From the NCBI GenBank assembly GCA_050633645.1, contig JBOEGX010000004.1:124001-188000 (forward strand): 64,000 nt of DNA, written 5' to 3'. The DNA is from UBA1672 sp050633645. GTDB lineage: Bacteria > Pseudomonadota > Alphaproteobacteria > Micavibrionales > Micavibrionaceae. Positions 18,057 through 26,384 of the stretch are shown here, in pieces (within the stretch, counting starts at the first letter, position 1; each line of letters starts with the position of its first letter). The notes beneath the pieces were generated by a model, which ran no database searches, was not told the DNA's origin, and saw only the letters and a program-made list of their open reading frames with translations. The position numbers were made by a program, and so were the translations under genes.

Positions 18057-18472
18057 TGAAAAACAAAAAAACGTCTTTCATAAAAATTATTAGCGCGCTC
18101 CTATTTAGATTCACCATCGTACTCATTCTGATCATTGGACTATTTATCTTTCTATTTATACAAGCCATTAATGCTAATCTTCGTAATGCTCCCGCAAAAA
18201 TGGCAGCATATGACAAAGCGCTAGCAAAAAGCATACAATCTCAAGAGTTTGAAAAAATATGCCTCACCCACTCTTATGGCACCTATGGAAACAGCGTGGA
18301 AATTCAAAACAAGATCATACTCATCCCTGAAAATAGTTTGCCAAGTCCAGATGACGGAATATGGGTGATTATTGGTATTTCAGAGAATAATAAAAATAAA
18401 GCATATGCTATTGATCGTGAGGCCGTTCTGAAGTATTTCGATAGCTACAAAACACAATGCAAGAAATTATAG
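18056..18472 (+). CDS. Hypothetical membrane-anchored protein
   Basis: 138 residues. A Lys-rich start and one strong membrane helix (about 18-40, VLILIIGLFIFLFIQAI) are followed by a polar domain of about 95 residues with two cysteines (KICLTH and a final QCKK). The ATG overlaps the YafK-like stop (TGATG), so it is translationally coupled and the last gene of the map-radC operon. No family recognised. Confidence 0.6.
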   Translation: MKNKKTSFIKIISALLFRFTIVLILIIGLFIFLFIQAINANLRNAPAKMAAYDKALAKSIQSQEFEKICLTHSYGTYGNSVEIQNKIILIPENSLPSPDDGIWVIIGISENNKNKAYAIDREAVLKYFDSYKTQCKKL

Positions 18473-18478
18473 TGCGAG

Positions 18479-18574
18479 CGTCAAACAGATTTTGTTTTTG
18501 ACTAGGCACAAGGAACGAAGCCTAGTATAACCTAGGCGAGTGAAGCGTAACGCAGTAAAAAACAAATATGGACG
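18479..18574. repeat. Structured intergenic element A (shares core with B, C, D)
   Basis: Fills the gap between the hypothetical gene and purB. Outer arms TTTGTTTTTgACT (18491-18503) and AGTaAAAAACAAA (18554-18566) are complementary, with a further CGTC/GACG pair outside. Between them lie AGGCACAAGGAACGAA, an inner hairpin GCCTAG-TATAAC-CTAGGC (18520-18537 by reading), and GAGTGAAGCGTAACGC. Both single-stranded segments match those of elements B, C and D, while arms and inner stem differ. Confidence 0.7.
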
Positions 18575-18581
18575 ACAGAAA

Positions 18582-19895
18582 ATGATACCCCGCTACAGCC
18601 GCCCCGAAATGGCAAACATCTTTGAACAAGAAAACAAATTCAAAATCTGGTTAGAGGTTGAAACCCTCGCACTTGAGAAAATGGCGGAGCTTGGCACTGT
18701 CCCACAAAGCGCTGCTATCGCCCTTCGTGAAAAAGGGAATTTCAATGTTGATCGCATCAACGAAATAGAAGAAGAAGTCAAACATGACGTTATCGCATTC
18801 TTAACATCTGTCGCAGAATTCGTCGGCGAAGACAGCCGATACGTCCACCAAGGAATGACAAGTTCTGACGTGATTGACACAAGCTTTGCGGTTATGCTTA
18901 CACAGGCTGCAGACCTTATTATCGGCGATCTTGAAAAACTTATGGCCGCCCTTAAAAAACGAAGCCTCGAACATAAAGACACAATTTGCATTGGGCGCTC
19001 TCATGGTATCCACGGCGAACCAACAACATTCGGCCTGAAACTTGCGGGGCATTATGCCGCATTCAAACGCGCGCGTGATCGCATGATCGCCGCAAAGGAT
19101 GAGGTTTCCACCATCACAATTTCCGGCGCGGTCGGCACATACGCCACCGCCTCCCCCGAAATTGAGGCGCATGTTGCGGATAAATTAGGCCTACGCCCCG
19201 AAACCGTTGCAACGCAAGTCATCCCGCGTGATCGTCACGCCATGTTCTTCGCAACACTCGGCGTCGTCGCAAGCTCGATTGAGAATCTAGCCGTAGAAAT
19301 CCGCCATTTGCAACGTACAGAGGTTCGCGAAGCCGAAGAATATTTCGATGCGAAGCAAAAAGGCTCCTCCGCGATGCCGCATAAACGCAACCCAATCGGC
19401 ACCGAAAATATGACGGGGCAAGCACGCATTATCCGCGCCGCCGTTATTCCCGCTCTTGAAAATGTGGCTCTATGGCATGAACGCGATATTTCGCATTCAT
19501 CTGTCGAGCGTACAATCTTGCCCGATGCACTTATCTCCGCCGATTACGCAATCAACCGTCTGGCAGGTATTATCGATAAGCTCCTCGTCTACCCTGATCG
19601 TATGATCCATAATTTGGAAATGACAGGTGGCCTCGGCTTTTCTCAACGCACTATGCTCGCCCTCACACAAAACGGAATTAGCCGCGAAGACGCATACCGC
19701 ATCGTACAGAAAAACGCGATGGATGTCTGGGCAGACCGCAGCACAGGAAAAGGCTCTCTTACCCTCCGCAATGCGCTTGAGAATGACCCGCAAGTCACTG
19801 AAAAACTTGACAAAGATGCATTGGATGCTATCTTCAGCTACGATGCTTATACAAAGAACATCCCCGCGATTATTAAACGGGCACTAAACGAATAA
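18582..19895 (+). CDS. purB: Adenylosuccinate lyase
   Basis: 437 residues. It catalyses two fumarate-releasing steps of purine synthesis (SAICAR to AICAR, and adenylosuccinate to AMP). The fumarase-superfamily signature GSSAMPHKRNPIGTENM carries the flexible catalytic serine loop, and TSSDVIDT and RSHGIHGEPTTFG are the other active-site segments. The ATG at 18582 begins MIPRYSRPEM, the normal family start; the longer frame from 18540 runs through element A. It has no strong ribosome site, only GGA at 18570 inside the outer part of element A. Confidence 0.96.
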   Translation: MIPRYSRPEMANIFEQENKFKIWLEVETLALEKMAELGTVPQSAAIALREKGNFNVDRINEIEEEVKHDVIAFLTSVAEFVGEDSRYVHQGMTSSDVIDTSFAVMLTQAADLIIGDLEKLMAALKKRSLEHKDTICIGRSHGIHGEPTTFGLKLAGHYAAFKRARDRMIAAKDEVSTITISGAVGTYATASPEIEAHVADKLGLRPETVATQVIPRDRHAMFFATLGVVASSIENLAVEIRHLQRTEVREAEEYFDAKQKGSSAMPHKRNPIGTENMTGQARIIRAAVIPALENVALWHERDISHSSVERTILPDALISADYAINRLAGIIDKLLVYPDRMIHNLEMTGGLGFSQRTMLALTQNGISREDAYRIVQKNAMDVWADRSTGKGSLTLRNALENDPQVTEKLDKDALDAIFSYDAYTKNIPAIIKRALNE

Positions 19896-19904
19896 AACAT
19901 TTAC

Positions 19905-20005
19905 GCGTCAATCATATCTTGAACTGGACAAGGCATGAGCGACGCAGCGTATACATATACGTAAGAAGCGATATAACGCTGTCCAGATTAAGAGAGGATT
20001 GACGC
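19905..20005. repeat. Structured intergenic element B, overlapping the bfr ribosome site
   Basis: Left arm 19905-19930 and right arm 19980-20005 are complementary at 23 of 26 positions by hand count (22 Watson-Crick, one G-T, three mismatches). Inside are AGGCATGAGCGACGCA, a hairpin GCGTAT-ACAT-ATACGT, and AAGAAGCGATATAACGC. The right arm contains the purine-rich AGAGAGGA that would be the bfr ribosome site and stops one base before its ATG at 20007. The left arm starts ten bases after the purB stop. Confidence 0.78.
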
Positions 20006-20006
20006 C

Positions 20007-20495
20007 ATGAAGGGTGACAAAACAGTATTAAAATTCTTAAACGAAGCTTTGAAAAAAGAGCTTACCGCTATCAATCAATATTTCCTACATTCGCGCATTA
20101 TGGATGATTGGGGGATGACAAAGCTCGCCAAACATGAATACAACGAGTCAATCGAGGAAATGCAACACGCGGATGAGCTTATCAAGCGCATCCTATTCCT
20201 TGAAGGTCTTCCGAATTTACAAGATCTCGGCAAGCTTTATATCGGCCAAAACGTCAAGGAAATTATGGAATGCGACATGAAGCTTGAGGTTGATGGACGT
20301 GCACATTACGCCGAAGCCGTTGCCGCCGCCGAAGCAGCAAAAGACTATGTTTCACGCGACCTCTTCGCAAAAATCTTAGGTGAAGAAGAAGGCCATATTG
20401 ATTATCTGGAAACGCAGCTCAGCCTAATCGAGAGCATGGGCGTTCAAAACTACATTCAGTTGAATTCACAAAGCCCGCTCGACGCGGAAGGGTAA
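20007..20495 (+). CDS. bfr: Bacterioferritin
   Basis: 162-residue iron-storage subunit of a 24-mer cage. The ferroxidase ligands are visible with standard numbering: Glu18 (KKELTAINQYF), Glu51 and His54 (EEMQHAD), the Glu near 94 and EEEGHIDYLE near 127-130. Met52, the axial haem ligand between subunits, is present in EEMQH, so this is a haem-binding bacterioferritin rather than plain ferritin. The cognate ferredoxin gene lies 680 bases downstream under a Fur box. The ribosome site is buried in element B, which may affect translation. Confidence 0.96.
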   Translation: MKGDKTVLKFLNEALKKELTAINQYFLHSRIMDDWGMTKLAKHEYNESIEEMQHADELIKRILFLEGLPNLQDLGKLYIGQNVKEIMECDMKLEVDGRAHYAEAVAAAEAAKDYVSRDLFAKILGEEEGHIDYLETQLSLIESMGVQNYIQLNSQSPLDAEG

Positions 20496-20517
20496 AACGA
20501 ATTACAGAATAAATCAC

Positions 20518-20545
20518 AAAAAGGAGGCTTCACAGCCTCTTTTTT
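20518..20545 (+). terminator. Intrinsic terminator after bfr
   Basis: GAGGCT/AGCCTC stem with a TCAC loop, A-run before and six T after. It abuts the stop of the convergent TlpA-like gene and may serve both. Confidence 0.88.
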
Positions 20546-21021
20546 CATTTCCCCCCTAAAAAACCATCAATATAATCAGGATCAAAATTTCCTTGTGACA
20601 CTGGTATATTATTTTCATCCAGTAAAATAAAATACGGTATTCCCTCCCAAGGCAAAATACCAAAACGTCCCAAAGTATTGGCAAGCTTATATTCACTATC
20701 CTTGCTTAAGATAAGCTCAAATGGCGGATCACGCATTTTCTTCACATAGCGCGCAAAATCCGATCCACTTTCATCAACCGATATCGCAATAACTGAACCC
20801 GGCTTAGCGCGCTCCAAATCCATCATCGCGGGCATTTTCTGGCGGCAATATGGGCACCAGGATGCATAAATCATAACAACCCGTCGCGTCCCCGCCGTCG
20901 CATCAATATGTTTCGCAATATAAGATGACGGCAACTCATATATCTTGTCACCCTGCCCCGCATAAGAATCAGAAGGCACAAACAAAAACACCAGAAACGC
21001 CAATAAAAACCGATTAATCAT
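20545..21021 (-). CDS. TlpA-like exported thioredoxin-fold protein
   Basis: 158 residues from ATG 21021, preceded by GAGGG. Signal peptide (FLLAFLVFLFVPSDSYA) then a thioredoxin fold with the redox motif YASWCPYCRQKMP and the cis-proline region GIPYFILLD. It should act as a periplasmic thiol oxidoreductase; substrate unknown. A TGATAATGA half-site of the Fur type lies just upstream at about 21104-21113, so iron control shared with bfd is possible. Confidence 0.85.
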   Translation of the reverse strand: MINRFLLAFLVFLFVPSDSYAGQGDKIYELPSSYIAKHIDATAGTRRVVMIYASWCPYCRQKMPAMMDLERAKPGSVIAISVDESGSDFARYVKKMRDPPFELILSKDSEYKLANTLGRFGILPWEGIPYFILLDENNIPVSQGNFDPDYIDGFLGGK

Positions 21022-21132
21022 AATACCCTCTTCAACAAATTCCTCACAAAAGTTACATGAGAGAGGAAAAAACATAAAGTTATTAATACAACAAAACAGG
21101 CAAATGATAATGACTTGCAACAAAGGCGCTTA

Positions 21133-21151
21133 AATGATAATAATTATCATT
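21133..21151 (+). promoter_or_regulatory. Fur box
   Basis: Perfect 9-1-9 palindrome AATGATAAT-A-ATTATCATT, which contains the 7-1-7 Fur consensus TGATAAT-N-ATTATCA exactly. It lies 24 bases before the bfd ATG and in the divergent gap to the TlpA-like gene. Iron-dependent repression is the expected effect. Confidence 0.85.
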
Positions 21152-21174
21152 AGTAAACGAATCGGGAATAATCC

Positions 21175-21411
21175 ATGTATGTTTGTCTTTGCAACGCCGT
21201 CACCGACACAGATATATCCAATCACTTAGGTAGTTTGGATAGCAAAACCTCTGCTAAAGAAGCCTACAGTGCCTGCACAGGCGGTTTTGATCACGTTTGC
21301 GGACAATGCAAACCCATCGTAAAAGACATGGTGTCAGAGCATAACAACAAAATTAATGTGCAAAACCTCTCAAACGCAACAAGCGTCGAAAAACACAAAG
21401 AACCTGTGTAA
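21175..21411 (+). CDS. bfd: Bacterioferritin-associated ferredoxin
   Basis: 78 residues, the 2Fe-2S protein that reduces the bacterioferritin core to release iron when iron is scarce. The Bfd pattern is present: MYVCLCNAVTDTDI at the start (Cys 4 and 6) and CGQCKPIVKDMV further on (C-x2-C). A Fur box precedes it and bfr is the nearest plus-strand gene upstream, both as expected. Confidence 0.9.
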   Translation: MYVCLCNAVTDTDISNHLGSLDSKTSAKEAYSACTGGFDHVCGQCKPIVKDMVSEHNNKINVQNLSNATSVEKHKEPV

Positions 21412-21490
21412 TTCCGCCATCACCTATTGCATTTAATATCTGTCTATGCCACGAATATTATCTTATTAACTCTTAAGGGGATTTATCAAT

Positions 21491-22033
21491 ATGCTTAAGA
21501 AATTCATGCTTACACTATTCGGAGGTCTATTAATCATGGCAACAGCTCAAGAAGCACAAGCGGCTGATCCCGCTAATATTGCAAAAATGGAAGTTTCATC
21601 GGGCGGCACCGTTGTAATTGAATTGCTTCCCGATATTGCACCAAAACATGTTGAGCGCATCAAGCAGCTCGCAAGTGAAGGCTTTTATGATGGTATTATA
21701 TTCCACCGGGTAATCTCTGGCTTTATGGCACAAACAGGTGACCCAACTGGCACTGGTATGGGTGGTTCTAACAACCCTGACGTCCCTGCAGAATTCAGCC
21801 AATATAAATACAAACGCGGAACCGTTGGTATGGCGCGCTCTCAAAACCCTGACAGTGCAAACTCACAATTTTTCATCTGTTTCACAGATACAGGCTGTAG
21901 CTTCCTTACTGGGCAATATACTGTCCTTGGTCAAGTAACCGAAGGCATGGAATTTATCGATAAAGTTGCCGTTGGTGAACCACCTGCAAACCCAGATAAA
22001 ATCGTGAAATTCACAGTTGGCAACGCAGAGTAA
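21491..22033 (+). CDS. Exported cyclophilin-type peptidyl-prolyl isomerase
   Basis: 180 residues with a signal peptide ending AQA, so periplasmic. The cyclophilin core has FHRVISGFMAQTGDPTGTGM and SQFFICFTDTGCSFLTGQYTV, the catalytic Arg and substrate-groove Phe segments. AAGGGG precedes the ATG. It is a single gene with a strong terminator right after it. PpiA of E. coli is the likely functional counterpart. Confidence 0.93.
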   Translation: MLKKFMLTLFGGLLIMATAQEAQAADPANIAKMEVSSGGTVVIELLPDIAPKHVERIKQLASEGFYDGIIFHRVISGFMAQTGDPTGTGMGGSNNPDVPAEFSQYKYKRGTVGMARSQNPDSANSQFFICFTDTGCSFLTGQYTVLGQVTEGMEFIDKVAVGEPPANPDKIVKFTVGNAE

Positions 22034-22065
22034 TCTGCAAAAACCCCAAATTATGATACAATAAG

Positions 22066-22093
22066 ACCACCCTGTTTTAGGGTGGTTTTTTTT
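22066..22093 (+). terminator. Intrinsic terminator after the cyclophilin gene
   Basis: ACCACCCT/AGGGTGGT stem with GTTTT loop and eight T. The T-run touches the first possible ATG of the next gene at 22094. Confidence 0.92.
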
Positions 22094-23686
22094 ATGGAGG
22101 GCTTACTCATTTCAAAAAACAACTCAAACTGGTGGCGCGGCGCGTGTATCTATCAAATCTACCCACGAAGCTTCCTCGACACCAATAATGACGGCATCGG
22201 TGATCTACGCGGTATCACAGAGAAACTAGAATACGTGGCATCACTTGGCGTTGATGCGATATGGATATCCCCATTCTTCAAATCTCCCATGAAAGATTTC
22301 GGATATGACATTTCCGATTACCGCGCCATAGATCCAATTTTCGGCACAATGGACGATTTCGACAATCTGCTTGCAAAAGCACACAACCTGAACCTAAAAA
22401 TAATTATAGACCTTGTTCTTTCCCACACATCAAATGAACACCCTTGGTTTTCTGCCCCCGACAAAAAAGATTGGTACGTCTGGGCAGATGCGAAACCAAA
22501 CAACGCCCCACCCAATAACTGGGTATCCGTTTTCGGCGGCAGCGCATGGGAATGGGACGAGAATCATAAACAATACTACTTCCATAACTTTCTGACCGAA
22601 CAACCAGACTTAAACTTTCATAATCCAGATGTCCAAAACGAAGCTCTTGATATTTGTAAATTCTGGTTTGATAAAGGCGTCGATGGCTTGCGCCTTGACG
22701 TCGTAAATTTCTATTTCCATGATCAAGAATTACGTGATAACCCACCACGCAAAGCCAATGCAGGCTTCGCCACGCAATTAGAAAAGAAAACCCCCTACTC
22801 ATCCCAACAACATATCTATGATAAATCCCGCCCAGAGAATTTAGAGTTCCTATCCCACCTCCGAACCCTTACTGACCAGTATGACAATCGTGTCCTTATT
22901 GGTGAGATTGGCGATGACCAACCATATAAACTTGCGCAAGAATATACATCCAATAATAAGTATCTGCATACGACATATAATCCGCACATGATGTCAGGAA
23001 CAGAAAAAACGCTAACAAAAGACTTAATCGAAGATCCTATAGAAACCTTTTTCAAAGAACATAATTCCATACAAACCCGCTGCCCAAGTTGGGCATTCTC
23101 AAACCATGACGTCGTACGCGCCGCATCAAGATGGTATAAACTCTACGACCATAACCCCGATTTTTCAAAACTCCTCATCGCCCTTCTGGGATGCATCCCT
23201 GGCACTGTATTTCTATATCAAGGCGAAGAGCTCGGACTCCCAGAATCAAAAATCCTCGTCGACATGCTCCAGGATCCTTGGGCGAAAGAGACATGGCCAG
23301 AATGGCAAGGACGCGATGGATGCCGAACACCAATCCCATGGGATAACAAAAACAAATACGGCGGGTTCTCTCAAAACAAGCCTTGGCTTCCTTTGTCCGA
23401 TTCGCATAAAAGCTTAAACGTACAGGCACAAAACAGTGACCAAACATCTGTTCTAAATTTCACCAGAAAGTTAATAAAATGGAGAAAAAATCACCCGGAA
23501 ATTATTAATGCACGCTTCGAGATTATCAACACAAGCAATTCAAATATAATACATATTAGAAAACGCAACAGCAGTTACGAAACGAATTGTATATTTAATG
23601 TTTCAACAGAAGAAATATCATATAATGGTATAATTTTGAAGCCTTACCAATTTTGTATCGACGGATTCGAAGGAAACCGAAAGTAA
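22094..23686 (+). CDS. GH13 alpha-glucosidase
   Basis: About 530 residues, an alpha-amylase-family (GH13) glucosidase of the oligo-1,6-/maltose/trehalose type, cytoplasmic as no signal peptide is seen. The four conserved regions are present: DLVLSHTSNEHPWF, GLRLDVVNF (nucleophile Asp), LIGEIGD (acid Glu) and FSNHD. The start is odd. The ATG at 22094 touches the terminator T-run and has no ribosome site. A perfect GGAGG at 22096-22100 instead fits an ATT codon at 22109, giving the usual family start ...SKNNSNWWRGACIYQIYPRS. No sugar transporter is adjacent. Confidence 0.9.
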   Translation: MEGLLISKNNSNWWRGACIYQIYPRSFLDTNNDGIGDLRGITEKLEYVASLGVDAIWISPFFKSPMKDFGYDISDYRAIDPIFGTMDDFDNLLAKAHNLNLKIIIDLVLSHTSNEHPWFSAPDKKDWYVWADAKPNNAPPNNWVSVFGGSAWEWDENHKQYYFHNFLTEQPDLNFHNPDVQNEALDICKFWFDKGVDGLRLDVVNFYFHDQELRDNPPRKANAGFATQLEKKTPYSSQQHIYDKSRPENLEFLSHLRTLTDQYDNRVLIGEIGDDQPYKLAQEYTSNNKYLHTTYNPHMMSGTEKTLTKDLIEDPIETFFKEHNSIQTRCPSWAFSNHDVVRAASRWYKLYDHNPDFSKLLIALLGCIPGTVFLYQGEELGLPESKILVDMLQDPWAKETWPEWQGRDGCRTPIPWDNKNKYGGFSQNKPWLPLSDSHKSLNVQAQNSDQTSVLNFTRKLIKWRKNHPEIINARFEIINTSNSNIIHIRKRNSSYETNCIFNVSTEEISYNGIILKPYQFCIDGFEGNRK

Positions 23687-23707
23687 AAGCGTACACCACT
23701 TAAAAAA

Positions 23708-24439
23708 TCAAGCATCATCCTCAAGCTCAAAACCAACATTATCAATCAGAAGCCCCTCATCTATATCAACAATTTCATTCGTTCCAACTGAATTTGACCG
23801 TTTTCGCAAGAGTGATTCGCTCTCCCCCTTACGTAAATCCATAATCTTGGCCGCGGATATCAAAGACTTAACAATTTCATCTAGTTCTTTGGGGTTATCA
23901 AAAGGCAATGGCGTATCAAAACGAAGCAAGCCACTATCAGATAAAAACAACAAAACGACCCAAGCCTTATCTTTTTTCATCAATGAAATTAATGTTTCCG
24001 CACGCTCATCATCAAAATAATGCTCAACAACCTTATTATCTTGAGTCCTAATAATATAGGAATCATCCCATTCCTTTAGCGATGGCTTATATTCATGATT
24101 AAGATCAATCGGCTCAACAACAGAAACCATCCCCCCACTAGCAAACGCAGCAGAAACAGGCAAACTTGTATGCAAACTCACTTCAATCGCTGTCAAACGA
24201 CGTTGTGATCGTTGGTCAAGTTCTGAATGCTCACTCGCAAAGACCGACACTTTATATCCATCAATCGCACCGCTTAACGATGGAGTCTCCAAAAATCCAT
24301 TTGAATGAAACCTAAGATTCCGCTTCTTCGCAAACAACTTCCATCCATTAATCTGACGATATGTAATAAACGACGTCCATGCCCAAAACCACAAAAAGAA
24401 AACAACAATAAAAATCCACAGCGCTAAAGTGAGAGACAA
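23708..24439 (-). CDS. Hypothetical membrane-anchored protein
   Basis: 243 residues. One strong N-terminal membrane helix (LALWIFIVVFFLWFWAWTSF) is followed by a soluble domain of mixed alpha/beta character and a polar acidic tail ending IDNVGFELEDDA. No motif or family recognised. The next minus-strand gene upstream is the coiled-coil repeat protein, which ends in its own terminator, so this is probably a separate unit. It converges on the GH13 gene. Confidence 0.65.
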   Translation of the reverse strand: MSLTLALWIFIVVFFLWFWAWTSFITYRQINGWKLFAKKRNLRFHSNGFLETPSLSGAIDGYKVSVFASEHSELDQRSQRRLTAIEVSLHTSLPVSAAFASGGMVSVVEPIDLNHEYKPSLKEWDDSYIIRTQDNKVVEHYFDDERAETLISLMKKDKAWVVLLFLSDSGLLRFDTPLPFDNPKELDEIVKSLISAAKIMDLRKGESESLLRKRSNSVGTNEIVDIDEGLLIDNVGFELEDDA

Positions 24440-24523
24440 AACTTCCTCCGAATACTCTTAAAATACTGTTTTATAATACATATCTTTGCTTATCTCCGCC
24501 ACCCCAAACAAACGCCCAAGCAA

Positions 24524-24550
24524 CAAAAAAGACCGAGCATAAGCTCGGCC
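24524..24550 (-). terminator. Intrinsic terminator after the coiled-coil repeat gene
   Basis: On the minus strand GGCCGAGC pairs with GCTCGGTC around a short TTAT loop and is followed by a T-run. Confidence 0.85.
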
Positions 24551-24578
24551 AGATTTGGATTGAACAAAGATCAGAATA

Positions 24579-25199
24579 TCAATTTATCGTCACGCCCTCA
24601 CCTGGGGACAGATGCGAATAACTTGAAAAATTATGAAATGAAATTTGCTGATGCTCATCAGGCTGATGCGTCACAGACATTTTGTCCGCGATAACACCCA
24701 TACGAGAAAGCAATGCTTCGGCCTGAGAAACAAGAGCCTCAGTTTTACCAACACTAATCACATCAGCATCGGCATACTCCTCAATTCTCTCATTTAAGAT
24801 CTCTTCACTCGCACCCACTGTCTCAACCTTTTGTTCAAGACGATGAATAGCATCACCAAAGAAACCTGTTTGTTTATCCACAATTTCAACCTTCTCCTCA
24901 AGCTTTTGTATAGACCCAGTAAATGCATTGGCTTGATCACCAACATTACTAACCTTTTGTTCCATCACTTCGATTGCATGAGAAAACTTACCAGTCTGAT
25001 CATCTACAATTTCCATTTTTTCTTCGAGCTTATGAATAGCATCACTGAAAAAACCCGTTTGCTTACGAATAACTTCAAACCCAGAGCGCAACCGTTCAAA
25101 GCCCGCACCCAATACTATACTTGTCCCCACCGCAGCAACGGCAGAAAACACAGCCATCATAACCGAGACGGCAACAACTGTTTCTACTTCTATAGACAT
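24579..25199 (-). CDS. Membrane-anchored coiled-coil protein with four 21-residue repeats
   Basis: 206 residues from ATG 25199, which has AGGAAAGG eight bases upstream. Residues about 5-32 form a membrane segment. Then come four tandem 21-residue units (three heptads each): VIRKQTGFFSDAIHKLEEKM, IVDDQTGKFSHAIEVMEQKV, NVGDQANAFTGSIQKLEEKV and IVDKQTGFFGDAIHRLEQKV. The period and hydrophobic spacing indicate a long parallel coiled coil. A polar tail rich in His, Gln and Ser ends the protein. No family is recognised; a spacer or partner-binding rod is the natural inference. Confidence 0.72.
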   Translation of the reverse strand: MSIEVETVVAVSVMMAVFSAVAAVGTSIVLGAGFERLRSGFEVIRKQTGFFSDAIHKLEEKMEIVDDQTGKFSHAIEVMEQKVSNVGDQANAFTGSIQKLEEKVEIVDKQTGFFGDAIHRLEQKVETVGASEEILNERIEEYADADVISVGKTEALVSQAEALLSRMGVIADKMSVTHQPDEHQQISFHNFSSYSHLSPGEGVTIN

Positions 25200-25395
25200 A
25201 CCCAATACCTTTCCTGAAAATAAAATACTAATTTCTCTACAAGTGAAACTTGGGCTTACCCTAGCCTAGCGAGAGAAATATATGCGCCTCAAAGATACCG
25301 CATCTATTATTATGGTAAATCTATTTACCTCATTACACCAGAACTATCGTTTCGGAATTATTTAAAATTTTAGGAAAGTTTTTATATTATGAACA

Positions 25396-25423
25396 AAAAA
25401 AAACAGCGCTCACAAAAGCGCTG
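25396..25423 (-). terminator. Intrinsic terminator after the Pro/Glu-rich lipoprotein gene
   Basis: On the minus strand CAGCGCT pairs with AGCGCTG and is followed by eight T. Confidence 0.85.
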
Positions 25424-25450
25424 CAAATTAAAATTAACTAAAAGTAACAC

Positions 25451-26185
25451 CTAAAATGGATCAACATAAATCTCATTTAGACTTTCCTGCCCACCACTTA
25501 AATAATCCTTATTAGGAGAAACAACCTCCTCGACCTGGGCTTCCACAGTTTCTTTATGGGTAACAACAACATCACTGGACTGCATCTGCTGAACCAATGT
25601 CTTATTATAAGTTTCATAAGGGGATTTCGACGGCGGCGGCGGCGCAATAGCCGAAACCTTACCTACTTCTTGCGTCACGGCCTCATCCATAATTTTAACT
25701 TCTGGAATCTCTATTTGCTTAGGCGCTTGGGATATATATTCTTCTGCGCTCATATCATTTGACGCAGGCTCTACAAAGTTAGGCTCTACAGGTTCAAAAC
25801 CAGCCATATCATGATCATTTTCTTCCAAATCCATCGAACTATGATCTTCTTCTTCAACAGCAGGCTCTGGCTCAGGAGAAATAACTTCACGCTTCATCGG
25901 CGCACTACCTTTTGTTTGCGCTTCAGTGAAAATTTCATCCGCTGGAGCGATGGGAGCTGGTTCAGGCGTAGGCTCGGGAGCGACCTCTTCTGCTACAGGC
26001 TCAACCTTCAATTCTTTTTCAGGCATCATCTTCGCACGCACATAAACAACCCCATAACCAGCCGTTCTTTGATTACCATAAGGGAAATACGTATCCGTTT
26101 TCTGCGCTTCCCATCCTTCACCACAAGCCGTAAGAGCCAATAAAGGCAGACATAACACAGACAAACGTAATAACTTAACGGACAT
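25451..26185 (-). CDS. Pro/Glu-rich lipoprotein of unknown function
   Basis: 244 residues with a clear lipobox (LLALTAC, Cys 21). A short conserved-looking head (TDTYFPYGNQRTAGYGVVYV) is followed by a low-complexity Pro/Glu/Val stretch, an acidic middle, and a second Pro-rich patch (APPPPSKSPYETYNKTL). Long disordered linkers after a lipid anchor suggest a protein reaching across the periplasm. No family recognised. It has its own terminator. Confidence 0.7.
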   Translation of the reverse strand: MSVKLLRLSVLCLPLLALTACGEGWEAQKTDTYFPYGNQRTAGYGVVYVRAKMMPEKELKVEPVAEEVAPEPTPEPAPIAPADEIFTEAQTKGSAPMKREVISPEPEPAVEEEDHSSMDLEENDHDMAGFEPVEPNFVEPASNDMSAEEYISQAPKQIEIPEVKIMDEAVTQEVGKVSAIAPPPPSKSPYETYNKTLVQQMQSSDVVVTHKETVEAQVEEVVSPNKDYLSGGQESLNEIYVDPF

Positions 26186-26384
26186 AATTATCCCCTCTTA
26201 CAAATTATAAAATTGAAGCTTACGCAGAAAACACAAAGACAACACTCGCCACACACGACGAATATAACAAATCGATATTACGCCGAGCAGTTTAAAAAAT
26301 CAATATACCTATTTGAAAAAACGTTAAATTTTAGTAAATACAGCTTCTGCACGTTTAACGAAGCCACACACACGCATGCTCGAT

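Noticed and set aside
25282..25365. 27-codon frame starting ATGCGCCTC
   Set aside because: It is too short, has only a weak GAGAG site and overlaps a possible hairpin; nothing supports translation.
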